Below, piece after piece: positions 1-8,539 of a DNA stretch of 64,000 nt (positions within the stretch are counted from its first letter, which is position 1; every line of letters starts with the position of its first letter). The translations under genes were made by a program, and so were the position numbers. Location of the stretch: contig NZ_JAHLEB010000021.1 in the NCBI RefSeq assembly GCF_018861735.1, positions 1 to 64,000 of the forward strand, written 5' to 3'. The notes below the pieces were generated by a model. That model was not told where the DNA came from. It did no database searches and saw nothing but the letters and a program-made list of their open reading frames with translations. The DNA comes from Clostridium lacusfryxellense. Lineage in GTDB: Bacteria; Bacillota; Clostridia; Clostridiales; Clostridiaceae.

Positions 1-146
1 CTCCGCATTACATTTTTTCAAGGGTTCTTTGAGTACTCTTTTTTTTGCACTTTTTGGAGGTTTTCCCAAAAGTTATCCACAATTTTTATTTTAGCATTTC
101 ACAAGCCCCTACTATACTATATCTATTATTAAATTCTTATTATTAT

Positions 147-1016
147 CTATTTTGCTATTATCTCTATACCATCCTCTGTTACAAGAATTGTGTGCTCCCA
201 CTGTGCTGATAAAGATCCATCAGCTGTAAACGCCGTCCACCCATCATCCTCATCTACTAATATTTCATGACTTCCTTCATTTATCATTGGCTCTATAGTA
301 AATACCATTCCTGGCACTAAAATCATACCTGTTCCTTTAGTCCCAATATGAAAAACAAAAGGATCCTCATGCATTTGGAGTCCAACTCCATGTCCTCCAA
401 AATCCCAAACTACGCTATATCCATTACTCTGTGCATATTCTTGAATAGCAGCACCAATATCGCCTAAAAACCCCCAAGGTTTTATTGCTTCGATACCCTT
501 ACTTAAGCACTCCTTGGCTATTGTTACTATCTTCTTAGCCTCATCAATTACTGCTCCAATCATAAACATTCTTGATGCATCCGAATAATATCCATTAAGC
601 ATAGTAGTTGCATCGACATTTATAATATCTCCATTTTTAAGTACTACATCCTTACTTGGTATACCATGACAAACTTCATCATTAACCGATGTACAAATAC
701 TTTTAGGAAACCCATCATAATTAAGAGTAGCTGGAATTCCACCACGTGCTATTGTATATTCATAAGCCAATATATCAATTTCCTCTGTAGTCATTCCTTC
801 TTTAATTTTCTCACCAACTAAATCTAAAAGACCATTATTAATTTTAGCACTTTTCCTTATTCCATCAATTTGCTCTTTATTTTTAATAAGTTTTTTTGTT
901 GGAACTATGTATCCTTGCTTCTTTAATATTTTTATTTTCTTATCAAACTCAAAATGGCAAGTCTTATATTTTAGTCCACTTCCACACCAGCAGCTATCAT
1001 TTCTACTTAGAATCAT
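147..1016 (-). CDS. map: Methionine aminopeptidase type I with N-terminal SEC-C motif
   Basis: This 289-residue protein should remove the initiator methionine from nascent proteins in the cytoplasm. Residues 9-21 form a SEC-C zinc motif (CWCGSG, then a C-H pair), and residues 40-289 are an M24 metallopeptidase. The expected ligands are visible as D135, D146, H209, E242 and E274, with the conserved H117 in CHGIP. The start is supported by an AAGGAG ribosome binding site about 8 nt upstream. The extra SEC-C extension is a known variant in Firmicutes and may aid ribosome or zinc binding; that role is inferred. It stands alone, 28 nt downstream of the XRE regulator gene, and I see no terminator after it. 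Confidence 0.95.
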   Translation of the reverse strand: MILSRNDSCWCGSGLKYKTCHFEFDKKIKILKKQGYIVPTKKLIKNKEQIDGIRKSAKINNGLLDLVGEKIKEGMTTEEIDILAYEYTIARGGIPATLNYDGFPKSICTSVNDEVCHGIPSKDVVLKNGDIINVDATTMLNGYYSDASRMFMIGAVIDEAKKIVTIAKECLSKGIEAIKPWGFLGDIGAAIQEYAQSNGYSVVWDFGGHGVGLQMHEDPFVFHIGTKGTGMILVPGMVFTIEPMINEGSHEILVDEDDGWTAFTADGSLSAQWEHTILVTEDGIEIIAK

Positions 1017-1043
1017 TATAAATTCTCCTTTTCTACTAATCTA

Positions 1044-1724
1044 TTATTTAATAGTTCCACCATGAAAGAAACCCTCATATACTTTCGTATTATCAAAATA
1101 AATTTCTTCAAATCCTTGAAACCATTCAAATTCACCATTAACAATATTATGATATTTATATTGTCCATTTTGATATACCATAGGCCCACGATATGGGTTC
1201 TCTTTTGGTACTAAACTTAAAACTTCTTTTAAAAAGTTTCCTGAAAATCCTTCTCCTATGATTCTACCTGTATAATTCATAGACCAAAACGGAATATCAT
1301 TCTTCCATAAAGCTTCTTCTCCCGCGAATCGTTCTCCCCCTAAATAGGTATCAATATACTTTAAATTTCCTTCTACATACTCTAAATCATGTGAATTAGG
1401 TCTTGAAGATTGAATTTCCGCACCCTTTCCTGCATACGTTGCTCTTTTAGCTATACGTAGAAATTCTATTATTTTTTCATTTATAGAATAAGCTTTATTT
1501 TCCTCTACATTTAAACGACAATTTTCTTCATAATCATTAACTAATTTATCAATGCTTACTTTAAAGAACTCACTCAATGCAATTAACCTTGAAATATCAG
1601 GATATGAGTGTCCAACTTCCCACTTTGCAACCGCCTGTCTTGATATACCTAACGTTTCAGCTAATTTTTCTTGTGATAATCCTTTTCCTTTTCTAAGCAT
1701 TTGCAATTGTTCCCGAAAACTCAT
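1044..1724 (-). CDS. XRE-family regulator with C-terminal DUF5680-like domain
   Basis: This 226-residue protein starts with a helix-turn-helix of the XRE/Cro type (about residues 6-60, including GLSQEKLAETLGISRQAVAKWE). The rest (about 75-225) resembles the DUF5680 domain, with Gly/Trp/Tyr-rich blocks such as IPFWSMNYTGR and FQGFEEIYFDN. The architecture is common in Clostridium and is usually annotated only as a helix-turn-helix regulator. Its ligand and targets are unknown. The ribosome binding site is an AGGGG run just upstream. Downstream is the aminopeptidase gene; upstream is a stretch of gene remnants. Autoregulation is plausible, but no clear operator was found. Confidence 0.85.
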   Translation of the reverse strand: MSFREQLQMLRKGKGLSQEKLAETLGISRQAVAKWEVGHSYPDISRLIALSEFFKVSIDKLVNDYEENCRLNVEENKAYSINEKIIEFLRIAKRATYAGKGAEIQSSRPNSHDLEYVEGNLKYIDTYLGGERFAGEEALWKNDIPFWSMNYTGRIIGEGFSGNFLKEVLSLVPKENPYRGPMVYQNGQYKYHNIVNGEFEWFQGFEEIYFDNTKVYEGFFHGGTIK

Positions 1725-1811
1725 TTTTAATCACCCCTTGATAAGTTTACTAATAAAACATTCATATTGCTACCAATTAAAGATAACATATATGTCAACT
1801 AAAAGTTGCAT

Positions 1812-1943
1812 TCACTTAGATATCGTATTAATTGTATCATAAATCTCATTAACAATAACATCAGCCGGTAACGAACCATCAACAATAAAATTTGAATTGG
1901 GTTTTATTGTTTTAAGCATTTCTAAGTATGCTAATGAGTCTGA
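1812..1943 (-). pseudogene. C-terminal remnant of a P-loop kinase-like gene
   Basis: An open frame of 43 codons ends in a normal stop but begins directly after an in-frame stop and has no ribosome binding site. It translates to a piece containing LAYLEMLKTIKP and FIVDGSLPADVIVNEIYDTI. The pattern of a hydrophobic strand, DG, then a C-terminal helix resembles the tail of small nucleotide or nucleoside kinases. The parent family is a guess. It is reported as a decayed gene because the rest of the protein is missing between here and the VOC gene. Confidence 0.4.
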
Positions 1944-1976
1944 TTAGCTTTGCTGCTAGATCTAATCAGTTTTTTT
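1940..1976 (+). terminator. Orphan plus-strand terminator
   Basis: CTGATTAG pairs with CTAATCAG across a 14-nt loop and is followed by a run of seven T on the plus strand. No intact plus-strand gene lies upstream. The structure may be left over from a deleted gene, or may block antisense transcription into the VOC gene. Confidence 0.4.
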
Positions 1977-1996
1977 CATACACTCCCCTGTATTTA

Positions 1997-2434
1997 TTAG
2001 ATATCTATATCCGAATTCTTGAAATAAACTTTTTTATCATAAATAAGTCCTATACCAATATATCTTCCATCAATATCTTCAATAACAAATTCATAACTAC
2101 CATAGTCCGTTTCCATTGGTTTAGATACTATTTTCACACCTTTAGATAAAAATTCTTTATATATTACATCTACTCCAGCAACTGTATTAGGATCTATGTA
2201 AGCATCATATCCAGCACCATATCTTCTTGTATTTGATTCTATTTTCCCAAATTTAGATTTTACAATTACTAATTCAATCGAATCCCTATAAATAGTTGCA
2301 AAGTTATCAATTTTATCATAATGTGTTGCAAATTTAAATCCAAGTTTTTCAACATAAAAAGTAACAGTTCTTTTTACATCTTGCGAAATAAAAACAGGAC
2401 ATACATTTATTAATCTCACTTTATCTTCTGGCAT
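1997..2434 (-). CDS. VOC (glyoxalase/bleomycin-resistance) family protein
   Basis: This 145-residue protein has the two beta-alpha-beta-beta-beta modules of the vicinal oxygen chelate fold. The first runs from about residue 8 (INVCPVFISQDVKRTVTFYVEKLGF) to residue 65, the second from about 85 (GVDVIYKEFLSKGVKI) to 130 (YEFVIEDIDGRYIGIG). Members bind or modify small molecules, often antibiotics or toxic metabolites, as cytoplasmic dimers. The true substrate cannot be read from the sequence. It has an AGGAG ribosome binding site. It is a single gene flanked by decayed genes, which suggests a turnover-prone accessory spot. Confidence 0.8.
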   Translation of the reverse strand: MPEDKVRLINVCPVFISQDVKRTVTFYVEKLGFKFATHYDKIDNFATIYRDSIELVIVKSKFGKIESNTRRYGAGYDAYIDPNTVAGVDVIYKEFLSKGVKIVSKPMETDYGSYEFVIEDIDGRYIGIGLIYDKKVYFKNSDIDI

Positions 2435-2462
2435 TATATATCTCTCCTTATTTTTGTTTTTA

Positions 2463-2868
2463 TTATGCGTGTGACAAAACAGGAAACCTACATTTATCCA
2501 AATTTAAATCAGAATTAGATTTCACAAAAAGAATGTCATTTGAATTATCATGTAATTTACAATTAAATTTCCCACTTAAAAGTGGAGTAAATCCTAATAC
2601 GACTTTCATGTCATGATCGATCAAAATATTAATTATATTTTCCAATTTAAATTCATGTAAGCTAAAAATATCTTGTAAATAAAGAGTATCATCCTCATAT
2701 TCTGCAACAACGGCGATATCTAAATCAGGTATATAAAAAATGTTATCACTCATAAAAGAACAACAATAGAACAAATGAAATTCCAAATGTTTTGTATGCG
2801 AGTTCATTGAAACTTTTTCTATAGGACTCATCCTCCCGTAAACTCATTGTAAAAGTATACTCATTCAT
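2463..2868 (-). pseudogene. Broken GNAT-family N-acetyltransferase
   Basis: A good start (ATG at 2868 with a GGAGGGGGG ribosome binding site) opens a frame reading MNEYTFTMSLREDESYRKSF then NELAYKTFGISF. This is a typical GNAT N-terminus of the family that continues with a WY motif. That frame closes soon after. A second frame, shifted by one base, carries the matching C-terminal half (MSDNIFYIPDLDIAVVAEYE onward, to the characteristic ending FPVLSHA). The middle of the protein is missing, so an internal deletion near 2760 also shifted the frame. The acetyltransferase is almost certainly inactive. The 122-residue frame from 2831 is therefore not a real gene start. Confidence 0.75.
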
Positions 2869-3063
2869 TTCTACATTCCCCCCTCCGTCCTCTTTTTTAT
2901 GATTATACTCTCCTTTGTATATCTATTAATCAGAATATTTTACCTATTCAAATAATCATTACTATATAAATACAAATTCAACATAATTATTTCTATTCCT
3001 TCAATATTTATGAAAATATATTTTAAGTTTATATTTATTAATTTAAATCTAACTTTTTAAATC

Positions 3064-3110
3064 AAACAAAATAAAACCCTGAGGTTACCCCCAGAGCTTT
3101 ATGTTTTGTT
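3064..3110 (-). terminator. Terminator of the ABC exporter operon
   Basis: An imperfect inverted repeat (AACAAAA, CCCTG/CAGAG segments) lies just after the permease stop. On the minus strand it reads into a T-rich tail, as expected for the end of the two-gene ABC operon. Confidence 0.5.
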
Positions 3111-3122
3111 CTTTATTTAATT

Positions 3123-4334
3123 CTATATCAAAATATCTTTTTTCGTAAAAACAATATGCGCTATTAGATAACTAACTACACTTGTAACTATTAAAGTCGC
3201 TATTCCGAATGCCGTGGTTACATTAGGATTAGGGTTTGCGAATCTCATTACAGCATCACCCGAAAGTACTGATCCTATGTCTCCATATGAGGTAAACATA
3301 TATTGTGCTACCTTATTAAGTGCTGGCATTTGAACTAGTATTGTAAGAGCAACTACAATAACTATACTCAAACTTACAGAAACCATACTGCTCTTTACAA
3401 TGGATGATAACATAAATCCAACTGATACACATGTAATTATAAATAATGTTTGCATTAAAAACATTCTAATTACAAAGTTCCCAGTGGTCATTATATATGA
3501 TGATCCTGCAACTGCTATAATAGGATGCCCACCATAAATACTTTGAGTTAAGTCCCATTTATATATTGTTCCGGCTATTACTGGGTAGCCTGCATTTCCA
3601 AAACCAAATATCAATCCCATTATCACAAATGATAAAATCTCCACTACTAATATTAATAGCGTTGCTACTCCAGCTACTGCTATGAATTTAGATGCTAGCA
3701 CTTTAGCCCTTGAAACCGGCTGAGTAAGCAATATCTTCATGGTAGGAGGTGTAAATTCACCAGAAACCATATCACCCGTAAACACCATAACGCCTAAAGC
3801 TATAAATATAGTGCCTAGAACACCAAATAGCGTTTGAATAAAATTAAGTGCATTTAGTTTATTTCCTTCTTCAGGCTTTATATTATTATCATATAGATAT
3901 TTAGACTTCTGTAATTCCAATTTCATTCTATCTTTTTCATTATTCACCATACCCGAATTATTATCATTTAGAATTTTCTGTGAGCTATCTATGTTCTCCT
4001 TTAATTGGCTTTTCCAATCAACAGTTTTTCCACTTTTCTCAAGTTTAATATTAGCTAACTCTTGCTCCATATTAGCGATTTCTTCTTTCCCAGAACTCTT
4101 GTTTTCCGCAGAAGCATTTGGATTATCCATATCTTGCTTACGCATTTTTATAGATTCCTCTAAATTTGCCATCCTAAATTCTGGACTTGACCATTGCTTT
4201 CTGTTTTGCTCGTCCCTATAAACTCCATATCCTATTGCAATTGTTAATAATATAAATGCTGCAAATACTATAATTGTCTTTTTCCTCATCATAAGCTTTT
4301 TTATCTCATTTGAAATAAGCGTAAATATCATCAT
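3123..4334 (-). CDS. ABC-2 type transporter permease
   Basis: This 403-residue membrane protein has one transmembrane segment near residues 16-34. A long charged, coiled-coil-prone external loop follows (about 36-150, rich in E, K and N), then about five more hydrophobic segments between 165 and 395. This is the layout of ABC-2 permeases of the ABC-2 family 2/NatB type with a large extracytoplasmic insert. It forms an exporter with the ATPase encoded just upstream; the two genes overlap by 4 nt, so translation is coupled. The substrate is unknown; peptides, antibiotics or Na+ are possible for this family. Confidence 0.85.
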   Translation of the reverse strand: MMIFTLISNEIKKLMMRKKTIIVFAAFILLTIAIGYGVYRDEQNRKQWSSPEFRMANLEESIKMRKQDMDNPNASAENKSSGKEEIANMEQELANIKLEKSGKTVDWKSQLKENIDSSQKILNDNNSGMVNNEKDRMKLELQKSKYLYDNNIKPEEGNKLNALNFIQTLFGVLGTIFIALGVMVFTGDMVSGEFTPPTMKILLTQPVSRAKVLASKFIAVAGVATLLILVVEILSFVIMGLIFGFGNAGYPVIAGTIYKWDLTQSIYGGHPIIAVAGSSYIMTTGNFVIRMFLMQTLFIITCVSVGFMLSSIVKSSMVSVSLSIVIVVALTILVQMPALNKVAQYMFTSYGDIGSVLSGDAVMRFANPNPNVTTAFGIATLIVTSVVSYLIAHIVFTKKDILI

Positions 4335-5245
4335 TCTCTCATTCCTCCCTCAACAAGCTCCATGTACCTTTGCTCAAGTCCCTTATATTTCTTATATACT
4401 TCGGTTACTCTAATTTTGTTTTCCGAAAGCGAAAAAATCAATTCTGGAGTTGAATCTACATCAAGCTCTACAACTAAGTCATCCTCATTTCTATGTGTTT
4501 TATGAACGAAACTTAAATTTTTGAGTATCTCCTCACACTTTTCAATATCCTTAGTAACAACTACTACAGTATCCATGTCTTGCTTTATATCTCCACCGGT
4601 TATACTCTCTATTGATTTTATTACTCCCCCATTTATAAATGCAACTGTATCGCAGAGTTGCTGAACTTCGCTTAACATATGAGATGATATGAACACAGCT
4701 GTTTTTAATTCCTTTGCAGCATGTTTAACTATATCCCTAAAATCCATTATACCCGTTGGGTCAAGACCATTTGTTGGCTCATCCAAAATAAGTAGTTTAG
4801 GTTTTGAGATTAGCGCCGCTGCAAGACCTAATCTCTGCTTCATTCCAAGGGAATACTTTTTCACCTTGTCATCTATTCTATCCTTTAAATTTACGAGTCC
4901 GATTACTTCCTCTACATCTTTTTTAGAAATCTTTCTTATGGCTGCAATCTGCATTAAGTTTTGTCTTCCAGTTAAATATGTATATAATTCCGGGTTCTCT
5001 ACTACTGCCCCTATGCAACTTAGTGCTTTTTCTCTAGCGCTACTTATCTCATGTCCCATAATTGTTATAGTCCCTTTGTTCGCTGCTATTAAACCTACCA
5101 TCATTCTAATAGTAGTTGTTTTACCAGCTCCATTGGGTCCTAAAAATCCAAATATTTCTCCTTCTTCTACTGAAAAAGTTATTCCTTTAATAATTTCTCT
5201 TTTGCCAAGATGCTTGTACACATCTTTTACTTCTAATACATTCAC
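4331..5245 (-). CDS. ABC transporter ATP-binding protein
   Basis: This 304-residue ATPase carries Walker A GPNGAGKTT at residues 36-44, the signature YSLGMKQ at about 131-137 and Walker B LLILDEP at 151-157. A C-terminal extension of about 80 residues follows, as in drug or bacitracin-type (BcrA-like) ABC exporters. It powers the permease encoded immediately downstream (4-nt overlap). The ribosome binding site is a G-rich run just before the ATG. No regulator is adjacent, so the inducing signal is not visible. Confidence 0.92.
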   Translation of the reverse strand: MNVLEVKDVYKHLGKREIIKGITFSVEEGEIFGFLGPNGAGKTTTIRMMVGLIAANKGTITIMGHEISSAREKALSCIGAVVENPELYTYLTGRQNLMQIAAIRKISKKDVEEVIGLVNLKDRIDDKVKKYSLGMKQRLGLAAALISKPKLLILDEPTNGLDPTGIMDFRDIVKHAAKELKTAVFISSHMLSEVQQLCDTVAFINGGVIKSIESITGGDIKQDMDTVVVVTKDIEKCEEILKNLSFVHKTHRNEDDLVVELDVDSTPELIFSLSENKIRVTEVYKKYKGLEQRYMELVEGGMRE

Positions 5246-5382
5246 TATATATCCCCCCTGTCTTTTCTGTTATATACCTCGAACAAGTTAATATTATACT
5301 ATATTTTTCCAAAGTTCAATTGAATTTGTAATTCGTAATAAATACTTAAGATTCTTTCTAAATAGTTGTATAAATCATTTCT

Positions 5383-6726
5383 TCAAAATCCAATATTATT
5401 ATTCCATTTTTCAGACCTCATGTAGAATATGCACATTATGAGTGATGCGAATGTTGCTAGAGGCGACGCAAACCCAATCTCATATAGTGTAACCCCTGAC
5501 ATTTTACTTAAAGCAAAGGATACAGGAATGCGAATAATAAATGTAGTAATCAAACTGTGAATCATCGGGAACAAAGAATTCCCACAGCCACTGAAAAAAG
5601 AATTCATACAAAACACAAAGCATACCAAAATACAGTCGAAGCTGTATGATTTCAGATACAACGATGCTGTTTGTATCACTGTCGTATCCCTGGAAAACAA
5701 CGCTGTAAGCGATGTTGGATTCCATTGTGCATATGCAAAGCATGTTATACCCATTATTAAAGAAGAGGCCACCCCTACATACAAGCATTGTTTTGCCCTT
5801 TCTTCTTTTCTTGCACCCATATTCTGAGCCGTCATTACTGCAATTGCTGATGCAAATGCAATGGTTGGAAGCATTGTAAATACAATGATTTTTTCCACAA
5901 CACCTACTGATGCAGAAGCAGTAAGTCCCATTACATTAATAACTGCTGTAATTATTATAAAAGATATATTTATTAGACCATCCTGCATGGAAATTGGTAA
6001 TCCTAGCTTAAAAATTTTTTTCGCTTTTCCTGCTTCAATCCTAATATCACTACGATTAAAATCAAAGTTAAATCCAACCTTTTTTATATAAAAGGCTCCA
6101 ATTATGAAGCTTATGGCTTGTGCGACTATAGTCGCAATTGCGGCTCCTGGTGCTCCCATATGGAACCCACCCACTAATATTAAATCTATGGCAATGTTAG
6201 TTAGGCAAGCTACCATAATAAATAATAACGGAGCTTTTGAATTGCCTAAACCTCGTAGAATGCCGCTTAATGCATTATAACCAATAATAAATGGAATACC
6301 ACAAGAACATATAAAAATATACTGTTTTGTGTCTTCAATTGCCTCAATTGGTGTGTTCATTAACTTTGTAATATTACCTGTAAGTATCATCATGATCACA
6401 GTCAAAATAGCAGCTATTATACCAAAAATACAAATGATAGTTCCAACTGACTCAGCAATATCCTTGAATTTCTTCGCACCCAAATAGTTACCAATTAAAA
6501 TAGTACCTCCCGTAGTTAATCCAAGAATAACACTTGTTATTGTTTGCATAATCTGACTACCTGTGGCCACAGCAGAAACTTGCGCTGAATCACCAAACTG
6601 ACCAACAACTAGCAAATCCGCCGCCCCATAAAGTGCTTGAAGCAAACTCGCTAGTAGAAATGGTAATGCAAATTTTAATAATGTGAAAGTAACCTTTCCC
6701 TGCGTTAAATCGTTATGTTGTTCCAT
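5383..6726 (-). CDS. MATE-family multidrug/Na+ antiporter
   Basis: This 447-residue protein has twelve hydrophobic segments in two similar halves. Typical MATE features include the N-terminal FALPFLLASLLQALYGAADLLVVGQF and the repeated GxG(N)P-type loops. Such proteins expel cationic drugs or metabolites in exchange for Na+ or H+. The gene has an AGGAGG ribosome binding site, preceded by a hairpin and T-run at 6745-6799 that could attenuate readthrough from the small zinc-ribbon gene upstream. The real substrate cannot be inferred. Confidence 0.92.
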   Translation of the reverse strand: MEQHNDLTQGKVTFTLLKFALPFLLASLLQALYGAADLLVVGQFGDSAQVSAVATGSQIMQTITSVILGLTTGGTILIGNYLGAKKFKDIAESVGTIICIFGIIAAILTVIMMILTGNITKLMNTPIEAIEDTKQYIFICSCGIPFIIGYNALSGILRGLGNSKAPLLFIMVACLTNIAIDLILVGGFHMGAPGAAIATIVAQAISFIIGAFYIKKVGFNFDFNRSDIRIEAGKAKKIFKLGLPISMQDGLINISFIIITAVINVMGLTASASVGVVEKIIVFTMLPTIAFASAIAVMTAQNMGARKEERAKQCLYVGVASSLIMGITCFAYAQWNPTSLTALFSRDTTVIQTASLYLKSYSFDCILVCFVFCMNSFFSGCGNSLFPMIHSLITTFIIRIPVSFALSKMSGVTLYEIGFASPLATFASLIMCIFYMRSEKWNNNIGF

Positions 6727-6744
6727 AAATATATAAACCTCCTA

Positions 6745-6799
6745 AAAACAAAAATGCTGGGTAAGACAGTTGATTTTACCCAACCATCTTATCCAGCAT
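6745..6799 (-). terminator. Terminator or attenuator ahead of the MATE gene
   Basis: A long hairpin (6754-6799, arms ATGCTGG and CCAGCAT extending to 19 pairs with G-U mismatches) ends in a T-rich run directly before the AGGAGG of the MATE gene. It ends the upstream zinc-ribbon gene. Because it sits in the MATE leader, it may instead act as a conditional attenuator. Confidence 0.65.
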
Positions 6800-6811
6800 A
6801 TATAATGCATA

Positions 6812-6964
6812 TTATCTATTCTTTAATTTTATAAAAATGACTTCATTACACTTCTTACAAACTGCTAATATAGTACCATCATCACAATTTTTAAATTCAA
6901 AGTTTTCTGTTTTATTATCTGTTGTTAAATCTTCTATGTTACCACATTTACAAATTAATTTCAT
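6812..6964 (-). CDS. Small zinc-ribbon protein (50 aa)
   Basis: This 50-residue frame begins at an ATG with an AGAGGAAGG ribosome binding site. It encodes MKLICKCGN at the N-terminus and AVCKKCNEVIFIKLK near the C-terminus, so two CxC/CxxC pairs could hold one zinc. Small zinc ribbons of this kind are common in Clostridium and mostly uncharacterised. It sits between the 67-residue gene and the MATE exporter, with the attenuator-like hairpin beginning 12 nt after its stop. A regulatory role for the exporter is only a possibility. Confidence 0.7.
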   Translation of the reverse strand: MKLICKCGNIEDLTTDNKTENFEFKNCDDGTILAVCKKCNEVIFIKLKNR

Positions 6965-7021
6965 TGTTTGCCTTCCTCTCAATATTAAAAACTACATTAG
7001 TAAATCCTAAACTTGCATATC

Positions 7022-7225
7022 TTAATCAATTGAAGTAGCTTCTTTAATAAATTGTTCTATTGCTCTATTAAAGTCTAGTTCTAGATATTCAATATAATCT
7101 TTGTCACTTGGATTAGATTTTATAGCTAGATTTTTTAATTCTTTATAATGAGTTTTTATTTTTTCAAATTCATTAGTAAAAAATATTTCTCTACTTTTTT
7201 CTACCATGTTTATTTCATTAACCAT
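7022..7225 (-). CDS. Hypothetical 67-residue helical protein
   Basis: This short frame has an AAAGGATG ribosome binding site at good spacing and encodes a charged, probably all-helical protein (MVNEINMVEKSREIFFTNEF and so on). No cysteine, transmembrane segment or recognisable domain was seen. It lies 57 nt upstream of the zinc-ribbon gene and may share a transcript with it. It diverges from the tetR operon, so the 217-nt gap upstream could hold promoters in both directions. No family was recognised. Confidence 0.6.
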   Translation of the reverse strand: MVNEINMVEKSREIFFTNEFEKIKTHYKELKNLAIKSNPSDKDYIEYLELDFNRAIEQFIKEATSID

Positions 7226-7347
7226 GTTAACACATCCTTTAATATTCTACTAAAATTATATCATATATATGTTAATTCCATGTTATTCATTAAGAAAAAA
7301 GTTAAATTTTCACTTAACCTACAACAAATAATAAAATGTAATAGCTA

Positions 7348-7429
7348 TTGACAGTGTAGTTTCTAAGTATTATTATAATGTTGAACACTGTTTAATAATT
7401 GAACATGTTTAATATTTTAACATATTTAA
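7348..7429 (+). promoter_or_regulatory. tetR operon promoter with three operator palindromes
   Basis: The -35 TTGACA (7348-7353) and -10 TATTAT (7371-7376) are 17 nt apart. Directly downstream are three related palindromes: TTGAACACTGTTTAA (7381-7395), TTGAACATGTTTAA (7399-7412) and the degenerate TTTTAACATATTTAA (7415-7429). They occupy the start-site region up to the ribosome binding site. They are the obvious sites for autorepression by the TetR protein encoded next. Confidence 0.75.
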
Positions 7430-7442
7430 TAGGGAGACTTTT

Positions 7443-8057
7443 ATGGGAACTAATGAAAGAAAAGAAAAAGAAAGAGAAATTCGAAGAGAACTAATTTTAA
7501 ATACAGCTCAGGAAATTATATCCTCTGAGGGTATAGTTAATGTTTCGATAAGGAAGATTGCAAGCAAAATAGAATATTCACCCGCTATTATATATTATTA
7601 TTTCAAGGATAAGGAAGAAATAATAAATTGCCTAATGATTAAGGGTTATAAAACTATTTTATCCACTTTGACTTCCATAACACAATCAAATAAAGTTCCC
7701 ACTGAAAAACTTAAGGAAGGGCTTAAAACTTATATTTTAATGGCGTTAAAAATCCCTTTAGAATATAAAACCATAATGCTTAGTACTTCTCAAAGTATAC
7801 TTCACTATACTTCAGTTTTGTTTAAAGGTGCATCTCAAAAAAGAGAGGCTTTAAGTATACTCTGTCAACAACTTAGGGATGTTTACACTGATAACCCTAA
7901 GGATGAAAGTTATATAGAGCTTACCGCACAAGTTCTGTGGTCCTCCATTTTTGGTTTAATAATTCGCATTATTATAGAAGACGATATAAATGAATCTCAG
8001 AAAGAAATATTAATTGAACATCATGTGAATATACTAATAAAGGCAATTGTATCTTAA
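7443..8057 (+). CDS. TetR/AcrR family transcriptional regulator
   Basis: This 204-residue protein has the TetR DNA-binding domain at residues about 10-60 (ILNTAQEIISSEGIVNVSIR and SPAIIYYYFKDKEEII) and a helical ligand-binding C-terminus. It is the first gene of a plus-strand operon with a small membrane protein and a flavodoxin. Three palindromes between the promoter and the start suggest it represses its own operon until it binds an unknown ligand. The ribosome binding site is AGGGAGA. Confidence 0.92.
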   Translation: MGTNERKEKEREIRRELILNTAQEIISSEGIVNVSIRKIASKIEYSPAIIYYYFKDKEEIINCLMIKGYKTILSTLTSITQSNKVPTEKLKEGLKTYILMALKIPLEYKTIMLSTSQSILHYTSVLFKGASQKREALSILCQQLRDVYTDNPKDESYIELTAQVLWSSIFGLIIRIIIEDDINESQKEILIEHHVNILIKAIVS

Positions 8058-8082
8058 AGTATTTTATAGGGGGTATGTAAAA

Positions 8083-8520
8083 ATGAGGAAAGTATATAGT
8101 ATACTATCTTCCTTGCATTTATTTGTAGGAATAGGAGCCATGTTTGGAGGACTTGCTGCTATTATTAGTCCGCAATCGCCAATGGGAATGTCAGTCGATG
8201 TTTTAAAAAATTCTCCATTTAGTAATTATCTTATGCCTGGGGTTATCTTATTTACTATAATCGGTCTGGGCAACATTGTTAGTGCTTTAACATTTCGTTT
8301 TAAATTAGGATTTCAAGGTTATATAAGTTGTGTTTTTAGTTGGGCTTTAGTCATATTTATTGTTGTACAATGTTTAATGATTAATGATGTTGTTTTCCTT
8401 CATATTTTATTTTTTATCATTGGGTTAATTCAAGCTAGTTTATCAATAATAATTTTATTTGAGAAACGTCTTTTTCCTACAAATCTTGCTTTAAGTTTTT
8501 ATAAAAAATTAAAACTATAA
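8083..8520 (+). CDS. Small integral membrane protein (145 aa)
   Basis: This protein has four likely transmembrane segments (about residues 8-30, 48-70, 80-102 and 108-130) and no charged catalytic motif. The ATG at 8083 is chosen because GGGGG at 8069-8073 sits at ideal distance. A frame extended to a TTG at 8047 overlaps the tetR end and lacks a ribosome binding site. It lies between the tetR and flavodoxin genes in the same operon. The family was not recognised with certainty; a carrier or quinone-linked redox partner of the flavodoxin is only a guess. Confidence 0.8.
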   Translation: MRKVYSILSSLHLFVGIGAMFGGLAAIISPQSPMGMSVDVLKNSPFSNYLMPGVILFTIIGLGNIVSALTFRFKLGFQGYISCVFSWALVIFIVVQCLMINDVVFLHILFFIIGLIQASLSIIILFEKRLFPTNLALSFYKKLKL

Positions 8521-8539
8521 ATATAAAAGGAGAATTCAT

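Noticed and set aside
73-81. Perfect DnaA-box sequence TTATCCACA (another at about 40987-40995)
   Set aside because: Single isolated copies 40 kb apart, with no box cluster, AT-unwinding element or dnaA/dnaN genes; expected by chance in AT-rich DNA.
17-102. Short minus-strand frame ending in a TGA near the window edge (contains VDNFWENLQKVQKKEYSKNP)
   Set aside because: It follows an in-frame stop, has no start or ribosome binding site and no recognised family; could be an insertion-sequence or gene remnant but cannot be supported.
4689-5291. 200-residue plus-strand open frame
   Set aside because: It is the antisense of the ABC ATPase gene and has no ribosome binding site.
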